Source: Hirudinaria manillensis
Taxonomy: Eukaryota > Annelida > Clitellata > Hirudinida > Hirudinidae
Direction of reading: 5' to 3'
Assembly: GCA_034509925.1 (NCBI GenBank)
Contig: CM067529.1
Span: forward strand, 12,524,001-12,588,000
Length of the DNA stretch: 64,000 bases
The notes under the pieces were generated by a model, which made no database searches, had not been told where the DNA came from, and saw nothing but the letters and a program-made list of their open reading frames with translations. Both the position numbers and the translations under genes were made by a program. Below, one piece after another: positions 1 through 13,300 of the stretch; positions within the stretch are counted from its first letter, which is position 1, and each line of letters begins with the position of its first letter.

Positions 1-2178
1 ATGTGAAGGTGAAATTATTGAACTATGAGTTTGGGCACTAAGATTGATGCATATTTTGTGATTTCCGTTTCACAAAGATATCGACGAATGTATAGGCATA
101 CCTTGCGGAATGCATCAAGATTGTCTCAACACCATCGGGAATTACACATGCAATTGTATTCATGGATTTTACAGAATTAACGCCAATTCATGTGCCGGTG
201 AGCCTATGAAATCTTTCCGATTCTATTTGTATTTTAATGAATTAAGGTTAATATTTATTTCTTAAATTGCAATAGCAGAAAATGAGTATTTTGAGGTTTG
301 ATGTTTTAAATTTTAAGATGCAAGAACCTTTGTGCTGTACCTTAATTAATTTATGCTTGCATAGACATCGATGAGTGCAAGACTATGGAAAATTGTGACA
401 AAATGAGCACCATTTGTAAGAACTTAGACGGTGATTACGAGTGCATCTGTATAATTGGCTTTGACAGACAAGAGTCTGATTCACCAAAAAGTGGTTGTAG
501 AGGTTAGTTTTAAATAAATAAATAAATTTTTTTTTTTAAATTTCAAGATTTTTTAGCCTTTTTATAATTATTGTTGTTTATCAAATGCTCGTGAGTAAAT
601 TGTCATATTATTATTTCGTGCCATCCACATAGATGTTGACGAGTGCACTTTGTCCGAAAGTTGCGACGAAAGCTCTACCAATTGTGAAAATCTTCCTGGG
701 GACTATGAGTGTCTTTGCAAAGAAGGTTATACTAGAAAGGAATTGATGTCTCGCAAAAGCCAGTGCCAAGGTTTACACAAATCTTCTGAAAGTAATGTTA
801 ATATAGGACGATGTTCACAATAATAATGGCGAGAAGATGACCCATTTGGAAATAGGAACACATAAAATATAACTTTTATTAAAGTAAATTGTTACAAATT
901 GGAACATTTAATCTATTGTTGGATCCCTGGATCCGGATAATCGAAGAATAATTAAAATTATATTGCTGATTAATTAATTTAGCAATTAGTAATTAATTTA
1001 GTGGCAATATAATTTTATAATTAATTAAATAATTAATTATTATTCAGAGTCTTTGGTTATGAAGCTAGACAAATAGATTTATCTCGTAAAGCAGAGCGAG
1101 AGTAAGAGATAATAGCAGATTTCAAGACTTAGACATTTTATCATTGTACCTCTTCCAAGCTATCTGAACACTTTCAATAAACCTGACCTTCCGTAATTAG
1201 TTTGAGGACCCCGGGTTACTACACTATGTTATATTATTACCGTTGTGCTACGGCGGTATCGGCAACGAGCCGTTAGGTGTCGACTTCGATACCCGCCCTT
1301 CTATACAAATAGGACAAAGGATTGCCTTAACATTCCTTCAGATCATATAATGACACTCGAAGGATCGTACAAATATTCAATTCGATAACCTGAATTATGA
1401 CCATAGCTTACTAGAGAAGTAGTGAGAAGTTAAATTACACTATTTAATTTATTTATTTAATTATATTAACTTTTAAATAATCTAATTGAACTTCAGATGA
1501 AGACGAATGCTATCAACAAGACAAATGTCCCAGCGGTGTCGTATGCCTTAACTTGATTGGTTCCTACGACTGCGTTTGTCCAAATGGAACCAATAAACAA
1601 ACGTACACTCATATAATCGAATGTGAAGGTAGATCTAAAGAAAATGGAGCACTATTTATTTTAATCATTCGAAGTTTATTTTTTAAATTTTTTTTTCTGT
1701 TTTAAATAGATATTGATGAATGCGAGATTCCTGATGTTTGTGATCAAACCACCTCCTTCTGTCTCAACACGATTCATTCTTACATCTGTGCCTGCCGTCC
1801 TGGCTATGTTTCAATAAACAACTATACCTGCGTCATCAAAAACCGTATGAAAAGATGCTACAATTTAAAAATAATTATTTGCTTTTACATCGTCGTCCGA
1901 TGAATGATTTCTAAAATTTATTTTAATTTCTAGATGTGACCAAAGCAAACACGTCGACAAGATGGGAAGACATCTATTACACAGAAGTATACGATGAGGA
2001 ATATGATGATATCTTTGAAGATAGTTATACTTACGCTTTCAGCTTTTTCGTCGTCCTTATCGTTGGAGCAGTTTTCATTTCGCTTCTCTGCAGGAACAAG
2101 TACTCTCCTCCGACAAGATTGAGCTCTTTATCATCCGTGTCAAGCAGAACGAATCCAAGCCGTCTTACCAAATTTTGA
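1..2178 (+). CDS. Gene 1 (3' part): cbEGF-repeat transmembrane protein
   Basis: Only the 3' end of this gene is in the window. Proposed exons are 1-8, 78-197, 365-502, 633-770, 1497-1628, 1710-1844 and 1934-2178; all internal exons are phase 1-1 with GT-AG borders. Five complete cbEGF modules are visible, each opening with D-x-D-E-C and carrying a C-x-N-type motif. Modules 365-502 and 633-770 are of the same subtype (ending in a Lys/Ser-rich loop before the last Cys), which is single in every other copy here. The last exon encodes an acidic, Tyr-rich stalk, a hydrophobic helix (FFVVLIVGAVFISLLC) and a Ser-rich basic tail of about 29 residues. AATAAA at 2521-2526 is a possible poly(A) signal. 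The product is probably a type I membrane protein. This is the most divergent copy, and its tail differs from the others. The gene start and any WSC domain lie to the left of the window. Confidence 0.8.
917..1223 (+). mobile_element. Solo LTR (gypsy-type, TGTTGGATCC family)
   Basis: A 307-bp LTR begins TGTTGGATCC and ends CCGGGTTACTACA. It is flanked by a perfect 4-bp target duplication, CTAT (913-916 and 1224-1227). It lies in the intron between exons 633-770 and 1497-1628 of gene 1. It belongs to the same family as the paired LTRs at 28429 and 29915. No internal region is present, so it is most likely a product of LTR-LTR recombination. Confidence 0.85.
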
Positions 2179-3019
2179 CTTATTCAATTTATAAATATTC
2201 CATCGTCTTATGGATAATATAAACATTGTTTTAAAGAACAGTTTATTCCAAAAGCATATATGAAGGCTTTATAGGAACTCCTATTTCTCCAAATATCAAA
2301 TAATTATTTGTTGCTAACATCATAACCATCGCAATGTGTCCCTGAGACATTGGACAGTTCATTGGACATCCAGATATCGACTTACCAACATTTTGATTTG
2401 GTATTGTCACTTTGCCAAATATTTAGAAACTATTAGATTAAGTTTTTCATTTGATTTTAGTAGTATATTTTGTTTTTGATTAATTTTTTTAGTCAGTTGC
2501 ACTACGTTTATGTGTTCTTAAATAAATTATTTTCAAAAAATAATTTACAAAAAATCATGGATTTGAGGTTTCTAATGAATAATTATTGGATATCAAAGTA
2601 AGACATACTGATGATGATGCTTCTTAATTCGATCTTCTTCTGGTTACTGAAAGCCCTCGAGGGAATCATAAAACACTGTGACATTGTGAAAACAAAAGAT
2701 GCCATTCCGAAGAAAGTTATGGATTTTTGGTTATCACCGATTTTATAGTAAGATTATCAGACGGGTTAATATTTCCTTAACTTCCTTAATTTGGAATTTA
2801 GCTAAAGGCACAGAGTATTTTACCACTAAACTAAAATTAGATCAGTCCTTCTTTATTTCGTTCAAAGGTACATTATCGGGATTTAAAATTGAACGTTTTG
2901 AAAATATCGAATCAAGTCATATAAAGAATTAAACTATTTTTATTACAGATAATTTAGTGAGATTAAATTAAAATTTTAAGTATTTAAATGTAGGTATCCT
3001 AGTTTCTGATTCCCCATTT
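2179..3019. other. Intergenic region, genes 1-2
   Basis: About 0.84 kb of AT-rich spacer containing the 3' flank of gene 1. A 77-codon open frame at 2699-2932 has no recognisable motif and no paralogue in the other spacers, so I do not call it. Nothing else is supported. Confidence 0.5.
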
Positions 3020-3038
3020 ATTTTTGAACTGAATGACG
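3020..3038 (+). promoter_or_regulatory. Conserved 5' motif of gene 2
   Basis: The motif TTTTTGAACTGAATGACG ends about 43 bp before the gene 2 ATG. It recurs at the same distance before genes 5, 6, 7 and 8, and nearly so before gene 4, although most other flanking sequence of gene 2 has diverged. It is probably a core promoter or 5'-UTR element; which of the two cannot be told from sequence. Confidence 0.5.
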
Positions 3039-3081
3039 AAACACCGAATGCATTATTTATTTCAATAGGGTTTCGTCGGAG

Positions 3082-6000
3082 ATGAAACTTTTTAGATTTC
3101 GGAGTTTGACTGATTTGGTAATGTTTTTGCATCTATCAGTGTCAATCCCAGTGTTTTATATATTGAACGATGGCAAAGACCAATTGAAATTAAACGATTT
3201 GAGTGATGTGGAATTTAGCACGGTTAAGAAAATTGTCATAGATTTTGTCCATCCATATTACTTAAAATATATTGGACAAAACGATGAATATGGTAAGATC
3301 TAAACTAGAATTTAGACTATTATTGATGATGATGATGATGATTAAGATGATAACGATGACGGTGTTAATGATAATAACGATTATGATTGTTATATGTAAA
3401 TTTGTAAATTGGCGTTAAAATGGTTGGGTTGTGTTATCTTTTTATGGTTTTACCGAAACTGTTGCTTTTAATGACGTACGCAGGAACGCTAACTACATTC
3501 GGCTTACCTATAACATGTGTACTAATATGATAGCGTTTTAACATGTTTTAAATTAATAGCACTCGAATATATTCGTTAATATGAAGTGAAAATGCATCCA
3601 TTTAATTAATTAGAAGTTAGTTATTATTTTATTAATCACAATCAAGTTTTGGATATTTAAATTTTGTTTTTAATTTTAGCTTTTCCTTCGTCATCTTCTA
3701 TTTCTACTACAGTTACAATGTTGCTTCATTGGAGTATTTCGACCCATGCTAAGATGGACTGTACTTTCGAGAGTGCATTTGGGTTTATATGTGATCACGT
3801 TGCTAGAATGGTTATAATAGAAGGAGAGGAATTATTTAATAAAGTTGAATTTGATGGATATGGTATGTTTGTAATGGTGTTCATAATGTTGCCCATAAAA
3901 TATCTATGCTATTATTAATTTGAAACTTATTATGAAATTGGCCACTTACAACTCAGATACCTATTTTGATAATTATATTGGCTGCTTCGAGAATAATAAG
4001 CTACATCCTGCAGAAAGAATTACAAATGAATTGTTCGATTGCATGAGCTATTGTAAAACTTTTTTTTTTGCTCTTGCTGAGGTTAGTTAATAATTTCGCT
4101 AATAAATAATTATCGTTTAATCGATAGAAGGATTTTTTTACCATTTTCGTGGAACGTTTTATTTTTATTTTAATATTTGAAGACATTGGGAGATAATGCA
4201 AAATTTTTCCATAATTCCATTAAAAACAAATTTATATATGAATTTTAAATTATCAGGGAAAGGAATGTATTTGCATCAATGGTACTCGGGAGTTCACTCC
4301 AGTTGAATTGCATCTGTGCAATAGCAAGTGTAAAGTAAAATCCTTCCAAATATGCGGGGGCCGAGATTATTATTCCATCTATAGGATTGGTAAATAACGA
4401 TGCTGTTGAAAAACAATATATTCGATGCTAACAAAATAATCTTTTAATATCATCCGACTAAATTCACTTCAATCCGTAAACTTTTGAAAACCAACTTTAG
4501 GTAAAACCCATGCAGAAGGAAATATAGAAAACAACAAAGTGAATTTTTTTGATCCATCATGGGAATGCATATACACGAATAGGAATTGTCCAATATGTCC
4601 TGAAGGAAGATATGGCTCTAGATGTGAAAATAGGAGTAATTATTATATGAATCCTTTTTATTTGTTAAAATCTAATCTCAATACTTTTTTTGTAACTGTT
4701 TCATTTAGTATGTAAGATTCAGAAAGGAAAGTGTGGAGAAATGGATTGTCAGACGTATACATTCCATTGTTTGGAATGCCGATGCAAGACATGCAATTTT
4801 TCGGTTTCATTGTGCGCATGCAGGCCAGGTTTTTACATATACGGAGAACTTACGGATTGTATAGGTAATAAATAATTATAATTTATATTAATTTTTTAGT
4901 TAATTTTCAGGAACAATAACAATACAAAGCTAAATTTAGATATATTGTTATCCAAATTCAGTAATAATAGCGAATAAACAATCATCTCAAGTACCAGCTT
5001 TTGACCAAACATCTATTCACATAGATATCGACGAATGTCAGGAAGACATTGCAATTTGTCCTGGAAACATGTCTTGTACAAACCTTCCTGGACGTTATTC
5101 TTGCGACTGTTCATTAGGTTACCATTTAGCAGAAGGAGACCTATGCTATGGTGAGGCATGTGCTCATTAAATATTTTCTGGTTCCTTTGGTCTGTTAAGT
5201 TTGAATTTGATTCCGAAAGGTCATTGGACATTCTATATTTAACCATCGTCGTTGAAATGAGTTACTGTCACCGGCAACATTTCTCTTCATTTAGATATTG
5301 ACGAATGTCTGAGCGTAACGTGTGGAGAAAACGAATATTGTACGGATCTTGTTGCAAACTACTCGTGCGATTGTAGGGAAGGTTTCCATAAGACTGTTGG
5401 CAGTAACACATGTGAAGGTGAGGCTTTAAGGATTAATAGCTGAATGATATTCCGAAAATTACCTCAAAATTATTTTTTTTATTTACTTATTTATTTTTCT
5501 TGTCCGCAACATCATTTATATATTTGAGAGAAAGTGTAGGACCGAAGACGCTCACTTGAGGCAAGCCACTTACTACTTCACCGTTATTGGGCAGGTGGTC
5601 ATTCACTTTGCCTGCCTGAGTTCGATTGGATAAAAATGCCTCGAGCCATGAAAGCAGGTTGCCTGAAATGCCATAAGCTTGAAGCTTGGTCAGCTGTCTG
5701 TACCGTGGTGCATTGACAATAACCAATCAATTGTGCACTCGATAAAATTAGTGCATGATGATCTGGAGTTCAGAAAGCCATGTTGTTCAGGGGATATAAG
5801 ACTGTTTGTTTGAAGATGATTTAGGATGTCTGCTAATCATTTGTTCCAAAACTCTGCAGCAAAGGGTGGCAGCGGTATTGGTCAGTAGTGGCCGAAGTCA
5901 GAGGTGGCACCTTTTTATATATCGGGATTACATGGGTGGATCTTCAGTCAAGGGTAGTTCTATTGAAAGAGAAGCTAAATATGTGGGAGATAGGCAGGGA

Positions 6001-8655
6001 GAGACCGGTACTATAGTTTCTAAGGAGGGTGTTTGTTTTAAGTTGACGTTATGCAATTTTATGTTCTATTGGAAATCGACCGGTAGTTAATTTTAGCCAG
6101 GATAGGAAAGGAAAAATAATAAGACGGTTACTGTGGGGGAAAGATGATATACTGGATTAATTTCAATGATTTTTATAAAATTTTGTAATTTATTATTTAT
6201 TATTATATTATAACAAACAACTTATGTTAGATATTTCCCATGTTTGTGTGAGACTGAACTTACTTTAGTTGTTCCGTATATAATTTATGGACCAAATGAA
6301 CAGGTAAAAAATTAGATGATGAATCCAAGAGTTTCAGATATTGCACTTTTACACAAACGTTGTAAAATTTCCAAAGCTCAGATGGGGAACAGGTGGTATC
6401 TCTAGTAAGTCTTATTCTACACAATCCCTCTGGGATGTTTTGAAAGCCAAGCATCGAGCATGGGATACTCTTTGGCACACCAGGTGCAGACCAATTGATT
6501 TGAAAAGAAGAAATAGGACCAGGAATTAGGTGGTACCCACATATGCCTATAGTTAGGCCTGAGTTTACTCTGCGGGAAATCAAAGCTAGCTCAAAAGCCT
6601 GGGTACAAATCGTCAAGGCCAGATGACTACAAGGGCCTTGACAATAATTCAACCATTTGTGACACTTACCGAGTAGATACAAGCTCTGACGTCACAATGA
6701 TCATAAATAGTTAATATTTAATAAAAAAATATTATAATTTTTGTTAATTCTTAAAATATATCACGTCAGATCCCTTAATTTTTGTTTTATTCATTAAATA
6801 TGGCGGATGAGAAGGAACGGGAAATAGAGATGTAGCTTACCAAGAGTACGACCATATCACATGGTAGAAACATCAACATGATTGCAAAGAGACGATTCTC
6901 TCGATTCCATTGTTTCATGAACTAACCGATCGTTTATTTATTAACTGCTAACGTATAACCCAACAGATATCGAGGAATGTCTCGACAATATCTTTGTTTG
7001 TAGAAAAAACTCGCACTGCTTGAATACAATAGGAGGCTATGATTGCAAATGTAACTCGGGCTTCTACGAAACACCAGAGAAACTTTGCGCAGGTGAAAAT
7101 GTTAAATAAATTCAGAATCTTATTTCCCATTATTTCCGAAAATTATTTACACCATTTAATCTCACTTAAAATTAATATTCCACATACCATTTTTCGCATA
7201 TACTTCGTAGAATAACAATCGCTGTACATAATTTTGACTTTGATTATGATCTCGTAGACATAGATGAATGCAACTCTACAGCAAATTGCGACAAAGAATC
7301 CACCGATTGTCAAAACTTATTAGGCGACTATAGATGCCTCTGCAAAGTAGGTTTCGACAGAGGAGAATCAACATCTCTCAAAAACATATGCTTCGGTTAA
7401 TCAAATGAAGATGTTTCTGCTTTGGAAAGGATTAGTCGAGATTAAATTTATTTAAACATCAGTTATGAATAAATAACAATTAATACGAGGTAATGCAATG
7501 ATATGAATATCTATATCTTGTGTCTTGTTCGAGGTTCAGCTTGCAAAGCTGTGGGATGCTCTCAGGTAGAGCGCTTTATAAATGACGATCTACTGAGAAA
7601 TGTCTTATAAAACATTCTATTAGCATGCATTAAACACTTTAAAAAATAAAATAATTAAAAAACATCTATGAAATTATATAAATTACATAATTATCGAGAA
7701 CTCGAATTATTCAAAAGAGCGCTTACGATACGTAAGATGGCGGTATATTTTTTAATGTTCTCTTCATCGTTCTTTGATCAACAGCTTATGAATCATTTAT
7801 TTTTAGGTTTTCTAACTTAAAATATTTTAAGTAAGCAACTATAACTTTTACGAATCTAAAGACATTGATGAATGCAAATCTTCATATTGTCCCGACGGAG
7901 TTTCGTGTATCAACTTACTTGGTTCGTATGATTGCACCTGTCCGATTGGAACAGCAAAGAATGTACTCACTCATGCAATGGAATGCCTAGGTATACCATT
8001 TTAAAAACAGACTGTAAAAAATATAATAAGGTGTTGCAGACATTATTGCTATATTATACCGTTACACAACTTTAATTCAAAGATCATTTACATAATTTTC
8101 CATTTTGTTTGCAGATATTGATGAATGTCTTGACAACCAATTGTGTGATGAAAATTCATCTTTCTGTATGAACGCTTTCAGATATTACATTTGCGTCTGT
8201 CGCACAGGATACGTTACTGTTGACAATTACACCTGTACCCTTTCAGATGGTAAGGTTTACAATTTGAAAATATTGTAATTTTTGTTGTTCCTAAAGTAAG
8301 AAATGAATTTCAACTGTAAAAGCGTCGCAATAGTTGAATTCTAATCTAATCTAATAATTACTGTAGTTCATCTTATTGTTTTTTGTCTCAAATTTTAGAG
8401 TCTCCTGAGACTGATGTAATAGGCGACGACGATGATGATGATGATGAGGAGGAAAAAAGCTTGACTACAGAAATATTCGATGATAATGTGTCAAAGTGGA
8501 TTGTCCAATCCTGGATTGCTTATACTGTAGCTGTTATCATCCTCATTTTATGCGGTGCATCGTGTCTTTTTGTAATCTTTTTCAGATTTCCTAATTCTGA
8601 AAAAAGTCTTAGCTTTGAAACGGCGGATACATCGGAATTACAAGCTGAAAAATAA
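3082..8655 (+). CDS. Gene 2: WSC + cbEGF transmembrane receptor-like protein
   Basis: Thirteen exons: 3082-3292, 3680-3862, 3957-4081, 4257-4389, 4501-4635, 4709-4864, 5025-5150, 5295-5417, 6967-7092, 7258-7395, 7862-7990, 8115-8249, 8399-8655. Frames join without a stop, giving about 658 aa. Order: signal peptide (about 1-28), unknown N-terminal domain to about 131, WSC domain (about 132-217; GCFE, CICI and CGG landmarks), short EGF-like module, Cys-rich module, six cbEGFs (about 315-573), a stalk with a D7E3 run, one helix (about 611-635) and a short tail containing SLSF. Compared with gene 3 it lacks the cbEGF module that begins D-T-D-E-C. Intron 8 (5418-6966) holds transposon debris. Start chosen as the Met aligned with the paralogues' signal peptides. 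The protein is probably on the cell surface. Ligand is unknown. Confidence 0.82.
5484..6110 (-). mobile_element. LINE relic (reverse transcriptase fragment)
   Basis: On the minus strand, 5487-5726 reads as a LINE reverse transcriptase stretch with landmarks LLSWLEAFLSNRTQ, SGLPQVSVFGPTL and YINDVAD. The usual PQGS is degraded to PQVS. Its upstream part (to about 6110) matches the relic at 19920-20290 in gene 4. It sits in intron 8 of gene 2, opposite to the gene, and is not functional. Confidence 0.65.
6111..6966. other. Unidentified insert in gene 2 intron 8
   Basis: The stretch 6250-6700 is richer in G+C than its surroundings and has a 140-codon open frame on the minus strand (6260-6682) without motifs I recognise. 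It is absent from the corresponding introns of the other copies. It is probably transposon-derived, but the class is unknown. The rest is AT-rich intron up to the CAG acceptor at 6966. Confidence 0.35.
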
Positions 8656-9253
8656 AATTTATTTATTTATTTATATATTTATCTTTCTTTACTCTTTGTA
8701 TAATTTTCTAGAAGAAAACTCGAAGCATTATTTGTAGTATATATTTTTTTTTCGGAGTTTAGAGATTACTTCAAAACATGTCTAAGACCCCATATGAAAA
8801 TGCATTCTTATAACCTTCATTGTTTCATTGTTCGTTTGTTTTAGATTTTACAATAAGCTGTACTATCGTCCTTGTGTTAATACCATCCATCTTTAAGCAG
8901 ACATTTAAACTAAAATTATTCAATATTCATAAATGCATGTATTATCCGCCAGAGTTCTTTGTTGACAGCAGAATTCCTTAATTAATAATATATCGTCAGG
9001 AGGTAATAAATTAATTTATTATAATCAAAAATTGACTTCTTAATTTGTCTTTTAATAAATCATCTTTATGAATAATTGTTGTGGATAATGTAATAATATT
9101 GTAATGATTTATTATTACTTACAGTTTATAACGATAATATTCAGAAACTTTTTGAGGTTAGTGCAATGGCATATTCTTGGTAATAAAGTAGCTTAGTATC
9201 TCCAATTCCCAAAGTAGTCCTTAATTATATAGCAAGTAATTCAAGATACAACA
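8656..9253. other. 3' flank of gene 2, possible LTR at its end
   Basis: AT-rich spacer after gene 2. An AATAAA at 8651-8656 overlaps the stop codon, so it is unlikely to be the real poly(A) signal. The right end (ACA at 9251-9253) directly precedes a tRNA-primer-binding-like sequence, so part of this stretch could be an old LTR. I could not define its left edge. Confidence 0.3.
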
Positions 9254-9254
9254 T

Positions 9255-9272
9255 TGGCGACGAGGATTACAT
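9255..9272 (+). mobile_element. Retroelement primer-binding-site relic (tRNA-Ser type)
   Basis: TGGCGACGAGGAT at 9255-9267 is complementary to the 3' end (with CCA) of animal tRNA-Ser(GCU), the primer used by some gypsy-type elements. It follows an ...ACA LTR-like end. No second LTR or coding region was found nearby, so this is a weak relic call. Confidence 0.35.
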
Positions 9273-10305
9273 ATAAAAATATGTAATGTTTGGTTTAAAG
9301 ATTCAATTTTTTGATTCATGTTCTTAAAGCCTGAACAAGCAAATTAGACTCTGACTTAAATGGAATTGCCTTCAGTTTATTAAATTAAAAAAAAAATAAC
9401 AAAACCTGAAAATATTTTGTCCACAAAGAAACTATGATATTTTCCAATGGATTAAAGACGGGAACATTTCCCCCGCTAAAAGGGCAACTTACATTAAAAT
9501 ATATATACATTATATATATATATAAGTATATTTATGTATATATATTTAATAATAATAACGGTTATTATTAACAAATATGAGAACATTACGGTGATTAGTA
9601 TGAAAAGTTAAAATTATAATGAGGCGCTGATAATATATCTTCGATGTGTCCGAATGAATATCGTCTGAACACCCGTCGCAGTCACAGCAAAGCGAAAGGG
9701 TTAACCTTTAACCTTATTAGGCTATCGGCCTCCACCTAATACTGTACTTGCTTCAGCTTCGATGCATGTAGCGATGCACATCTAACCACTGGAACTAGTT
9801 ACCTATAGCTGAATAGTACGTATATCAGTTTTGGAACCTTTATCCATAAACCCATGAGATATACAGGCAGAAAATCGCAAATAAATAGACCTGCCTGGTA
9901 TGCATATAAATGCTATGGAGCAAAGACAGTGTTGATAAAAATGAAACGAAATGACCAATGGAGGGAAGAGTTATATTTTTTGTTATTGTTTTGCTTGAGC
10001 GTCTAGAGTCCTAATTCTTGCTATAGTTTTATAAATTATTTATTAAACAATTAATTACAAATTAATGCCAAATTAAGAAAACAAATCTTTGAATTAACAT
10101 CGAATAATACATCAGATGTAATATGGATTAATTCTCGCTAATAATTCACCAAAAAAACTAGGCATTCAATTGCGTGGGAAAATTTCATCTTTGTTAATCA
10201 ATAATCAATTTGATTTAACCACCTATAACTATTTGCAATTAAAATATAGTAAAAAAAATAATTGTGCAATTTTAAAATTTAATGTTGCTTTTATTTAATA
10301 ATTTC
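9273..10305. other. Intergenic region, genes 2-3
   Basis: Repetitive spacer. It contains a TA-rich microsatellite at about 9498-9547. A motif near 9460-9490 (GGGAACA...CCCGCT...GGGCAAC) also occurs at about 35727-35762 in the gene 5-6 spacer and its copies, suggesting a shared repeat family. An unassigned, moderately GC-rich stretch lies at 9650-9950. No gene is supported. Confidence 0.35.
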
Positions 10306-10386
10306 TAGTTGTCCAGTTATTTTTTAAACTGTTGTGACGCAATGGTACAATGGCGAATTATTTATTTTTATCAAACGTTTCGAAGC

Positions 10387-13300
10387 ATGGGTAATTTTAG
10401 GATTTGGAAATTGATCGTTTTTGCAATAAACTTGCATCTAGCAGCTCCAGTGTTTTATTTTTTGAACAACGGCAAAGATCGAGTGCAAACATACGATTTA
10501 AGATATTTCGATTTTCAAAACGTAAGCAAGATTATTATAGATATGATCCATCCATATTACGTGACAAAGGTTCGAGATAATGATGGATGGGGTGAGATAT
10601 GAACTTATCATTTATTGATTATGATTATCGCTTTATGTGAATATAAAAGCGCACCAACAAGAACCTTAATAGAGCACTTAATCCAATTACTCAGTATCAT
10701 ATGCAATATGATGTATTATGATTGCAGATTCAAGTCAGTTTTATATATTGTTGATGTTTTAGACGTTTATTATGTAAAATCGTTTCCATTGCAGATACTT
10801 TGTCAAGTGATGAAAGTCATTATCCTACAGCTCATTTAAAGTTTCATTGGAACTTGGGGAAACCTAAAGTAAACTGCATCTTCAGTAAGATCGATGGAAT
10901 TACATGCGACGAAGTTGCTAGAATAGTTGTAATAGAAGGAAAAAACATGCAATTTGATTTTCAAGTTTCTGGACATAGTAAGACTTTAATGTTGCTGAAT
11001 AATATTTATATTAATATTAATCTTAAACTTATGAAATGGAACTCTTACGATACAGACATCTATTTTGAAAGATATATTGGCTGTTATGAGTATAAAAAAG
11101 TAGCTAAAGACAAGCCTGATAATGATATGACTATGTGCGTCAACTTTTGTACAACATTATTATTTGCATTTACTAAGGTTGGTTAAAAATTGCGTCTACT
11201 TTCGTTTAATTCATGAATTGGGTTTTATTTTTTCATTTCCGTCAAACATATTCTTTTAACCTCTTAAAATCATTAAATCATTTCCATTAAAGAATAAAAA
11301 AATATATCAAGATATTAAATCCTTTCAGGGAAAGGAATGTCTTTGTGTTGAAGATACTCAGGATTTCAATCCGGTTGGTTTACATTCATGTGATGAAACG
11401 TGCAAGGAATTTCAATTCTGTGGAGGCAGTGGTTATTTCTCCATCTATAGGAGATCATGTAATTAAAGATATTTCTATGTTGTCAAAAATATATTGTGTT
11501 GTTAATGAATTAGAAAAAATATCCAGTAATAATTTCCTTATTTTATTTATAAGATTCACTTTTAACCTAAAAAATGATATATCTATATGATATATCTAAA
11601 ATAATTCAGAATTTCTAACATTTCATCTAATGACTCTTAGATAAATTTGAATAAGAAATTATGATATAATTATTATATGGATTGTTGTCACGTCATATTC
11701 GAATGTCAAATGGACTGTCGAAGCAGTCCATTGAGAGTTTGAGGTAGAGTTTAAGTTATGGTTCGATTGAGTGGAAGTTCGGCTTGATCGACTTCATTTT
11801 GTTTTCAAATACATTGCCTTCTGTTTTGAGTTTGCGTGTTTATTTTTACTTTGATAAAGTTTGACTGAAGTACAGGCAAATCACGCTACTATGCTAGCCT
11901 TCGGGACCTAGCAAAAGTGGTATAGTAACACAGTTTTTTTTTATTAATATTTCGGCCTATTTAAAAATGGCCTTATTTTATCAAATAAAAACGGTTTTAT
12001 TTGCTCAAGTTACCCATTGCTTTTCTGAGCTGACATATGCTAATCTTCACTCAAACTCGCAATTCTCACATAAAATCTCGACATTCACTCTCATTTCTAT
12101 TTACACTCCCAGTCAACTTTGTCCATTCCATCAATGAAATTCTATGGAAAGGTTCCATCACTTTCCTTAATCATCCCTCAACAACAAGAAAGTATGAATA
12201 TATGCTAATATATTAATATATACTGATATAATCTTAAAAATACAAAGTAATATCTCTTAATTACTTCCCCGACAAGGAATATGTCCTTAACTTCATGGGT
12301 TAGATAAATATTGTCAGGACCCTGGTGACATAGTGGCGAGAGTTGAGAGTGGAATAGTAAATTTATTTTGTACTGAATTTTGTCGGGACCAAGCAAAAGT
12401 AGCATAACAGCGATGGTGGAATATAGCGGAGTGGCATAGTAGTCAGTTTTTAATGTAATAGGTTCGAATAGACCTTTTTATTGTACATAAATGTATATTG
12501 AAGTATATTCATTGAAATGGAATTAAAAATTGAATAAAACTAACTGTACGCAAATGCCATGCAGCTGAAATAACAACCGAAAAAATATCATGGGAATGCA
12601 TATACCACGAAATGAATTGTTCAAAATGTCCTGAAGGAAGATATGGCCCAAGCTGTGAAAATATAAGTAATATAATTCTTTATGTTAAAATATGATCTTA
12701 AAACAACTTACAATCGTTTTATTTAGACTGTAACCTTAATAATGGTGACTGTGGAGAAATGGATTGTCAGACATATGTATTCAAATGTCGGGACTGCCGT
12801 TGCAAGACATGCAACTATTCGATATCAATGTGCGTATGCAGGCCAGGGTTTTACTTATTACGAGAACTCACGGATTGCATAGGTAATAATAATTTAAGTA
12901 AAGCTAAAATTTTACAATATTTGCAACAGTATTATGGGAAAATACCATATAATAATAGTAATATTATTATTAATTTAAACAAAATTAAATTGTTACAAAT
13001 CAATGATCTTATTATTTATAATTTTTGGGCGTATATTTATTCATATAGATATCGATGAATGTTATATTGGTGCCTGTCCTGAAAACTCACATTGTATAAA
13101 CATGTTGGGAAGTTATATATGCGAATGTAAAGATGGTTATTATTTAGCTGATGGAAACCTCTGCTACGGTGAGAAGTCTATTTAATATAATAATATTTAG
13201 TTAGTGTAATCTGTCGAGATTTAATTTGATGAAATGAGTTACATTGGAAATTTTGCAAACGGATCGTGGGTTTATCTCTTAAAAAATTTTTTGATTTCAA

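Noticed and set aside
6260..6682. 140-codon minus-strand frame in gene 2 intron 8
   Set aside because: No recognisable family and no paralogue. Probably part of an inserted repeat.
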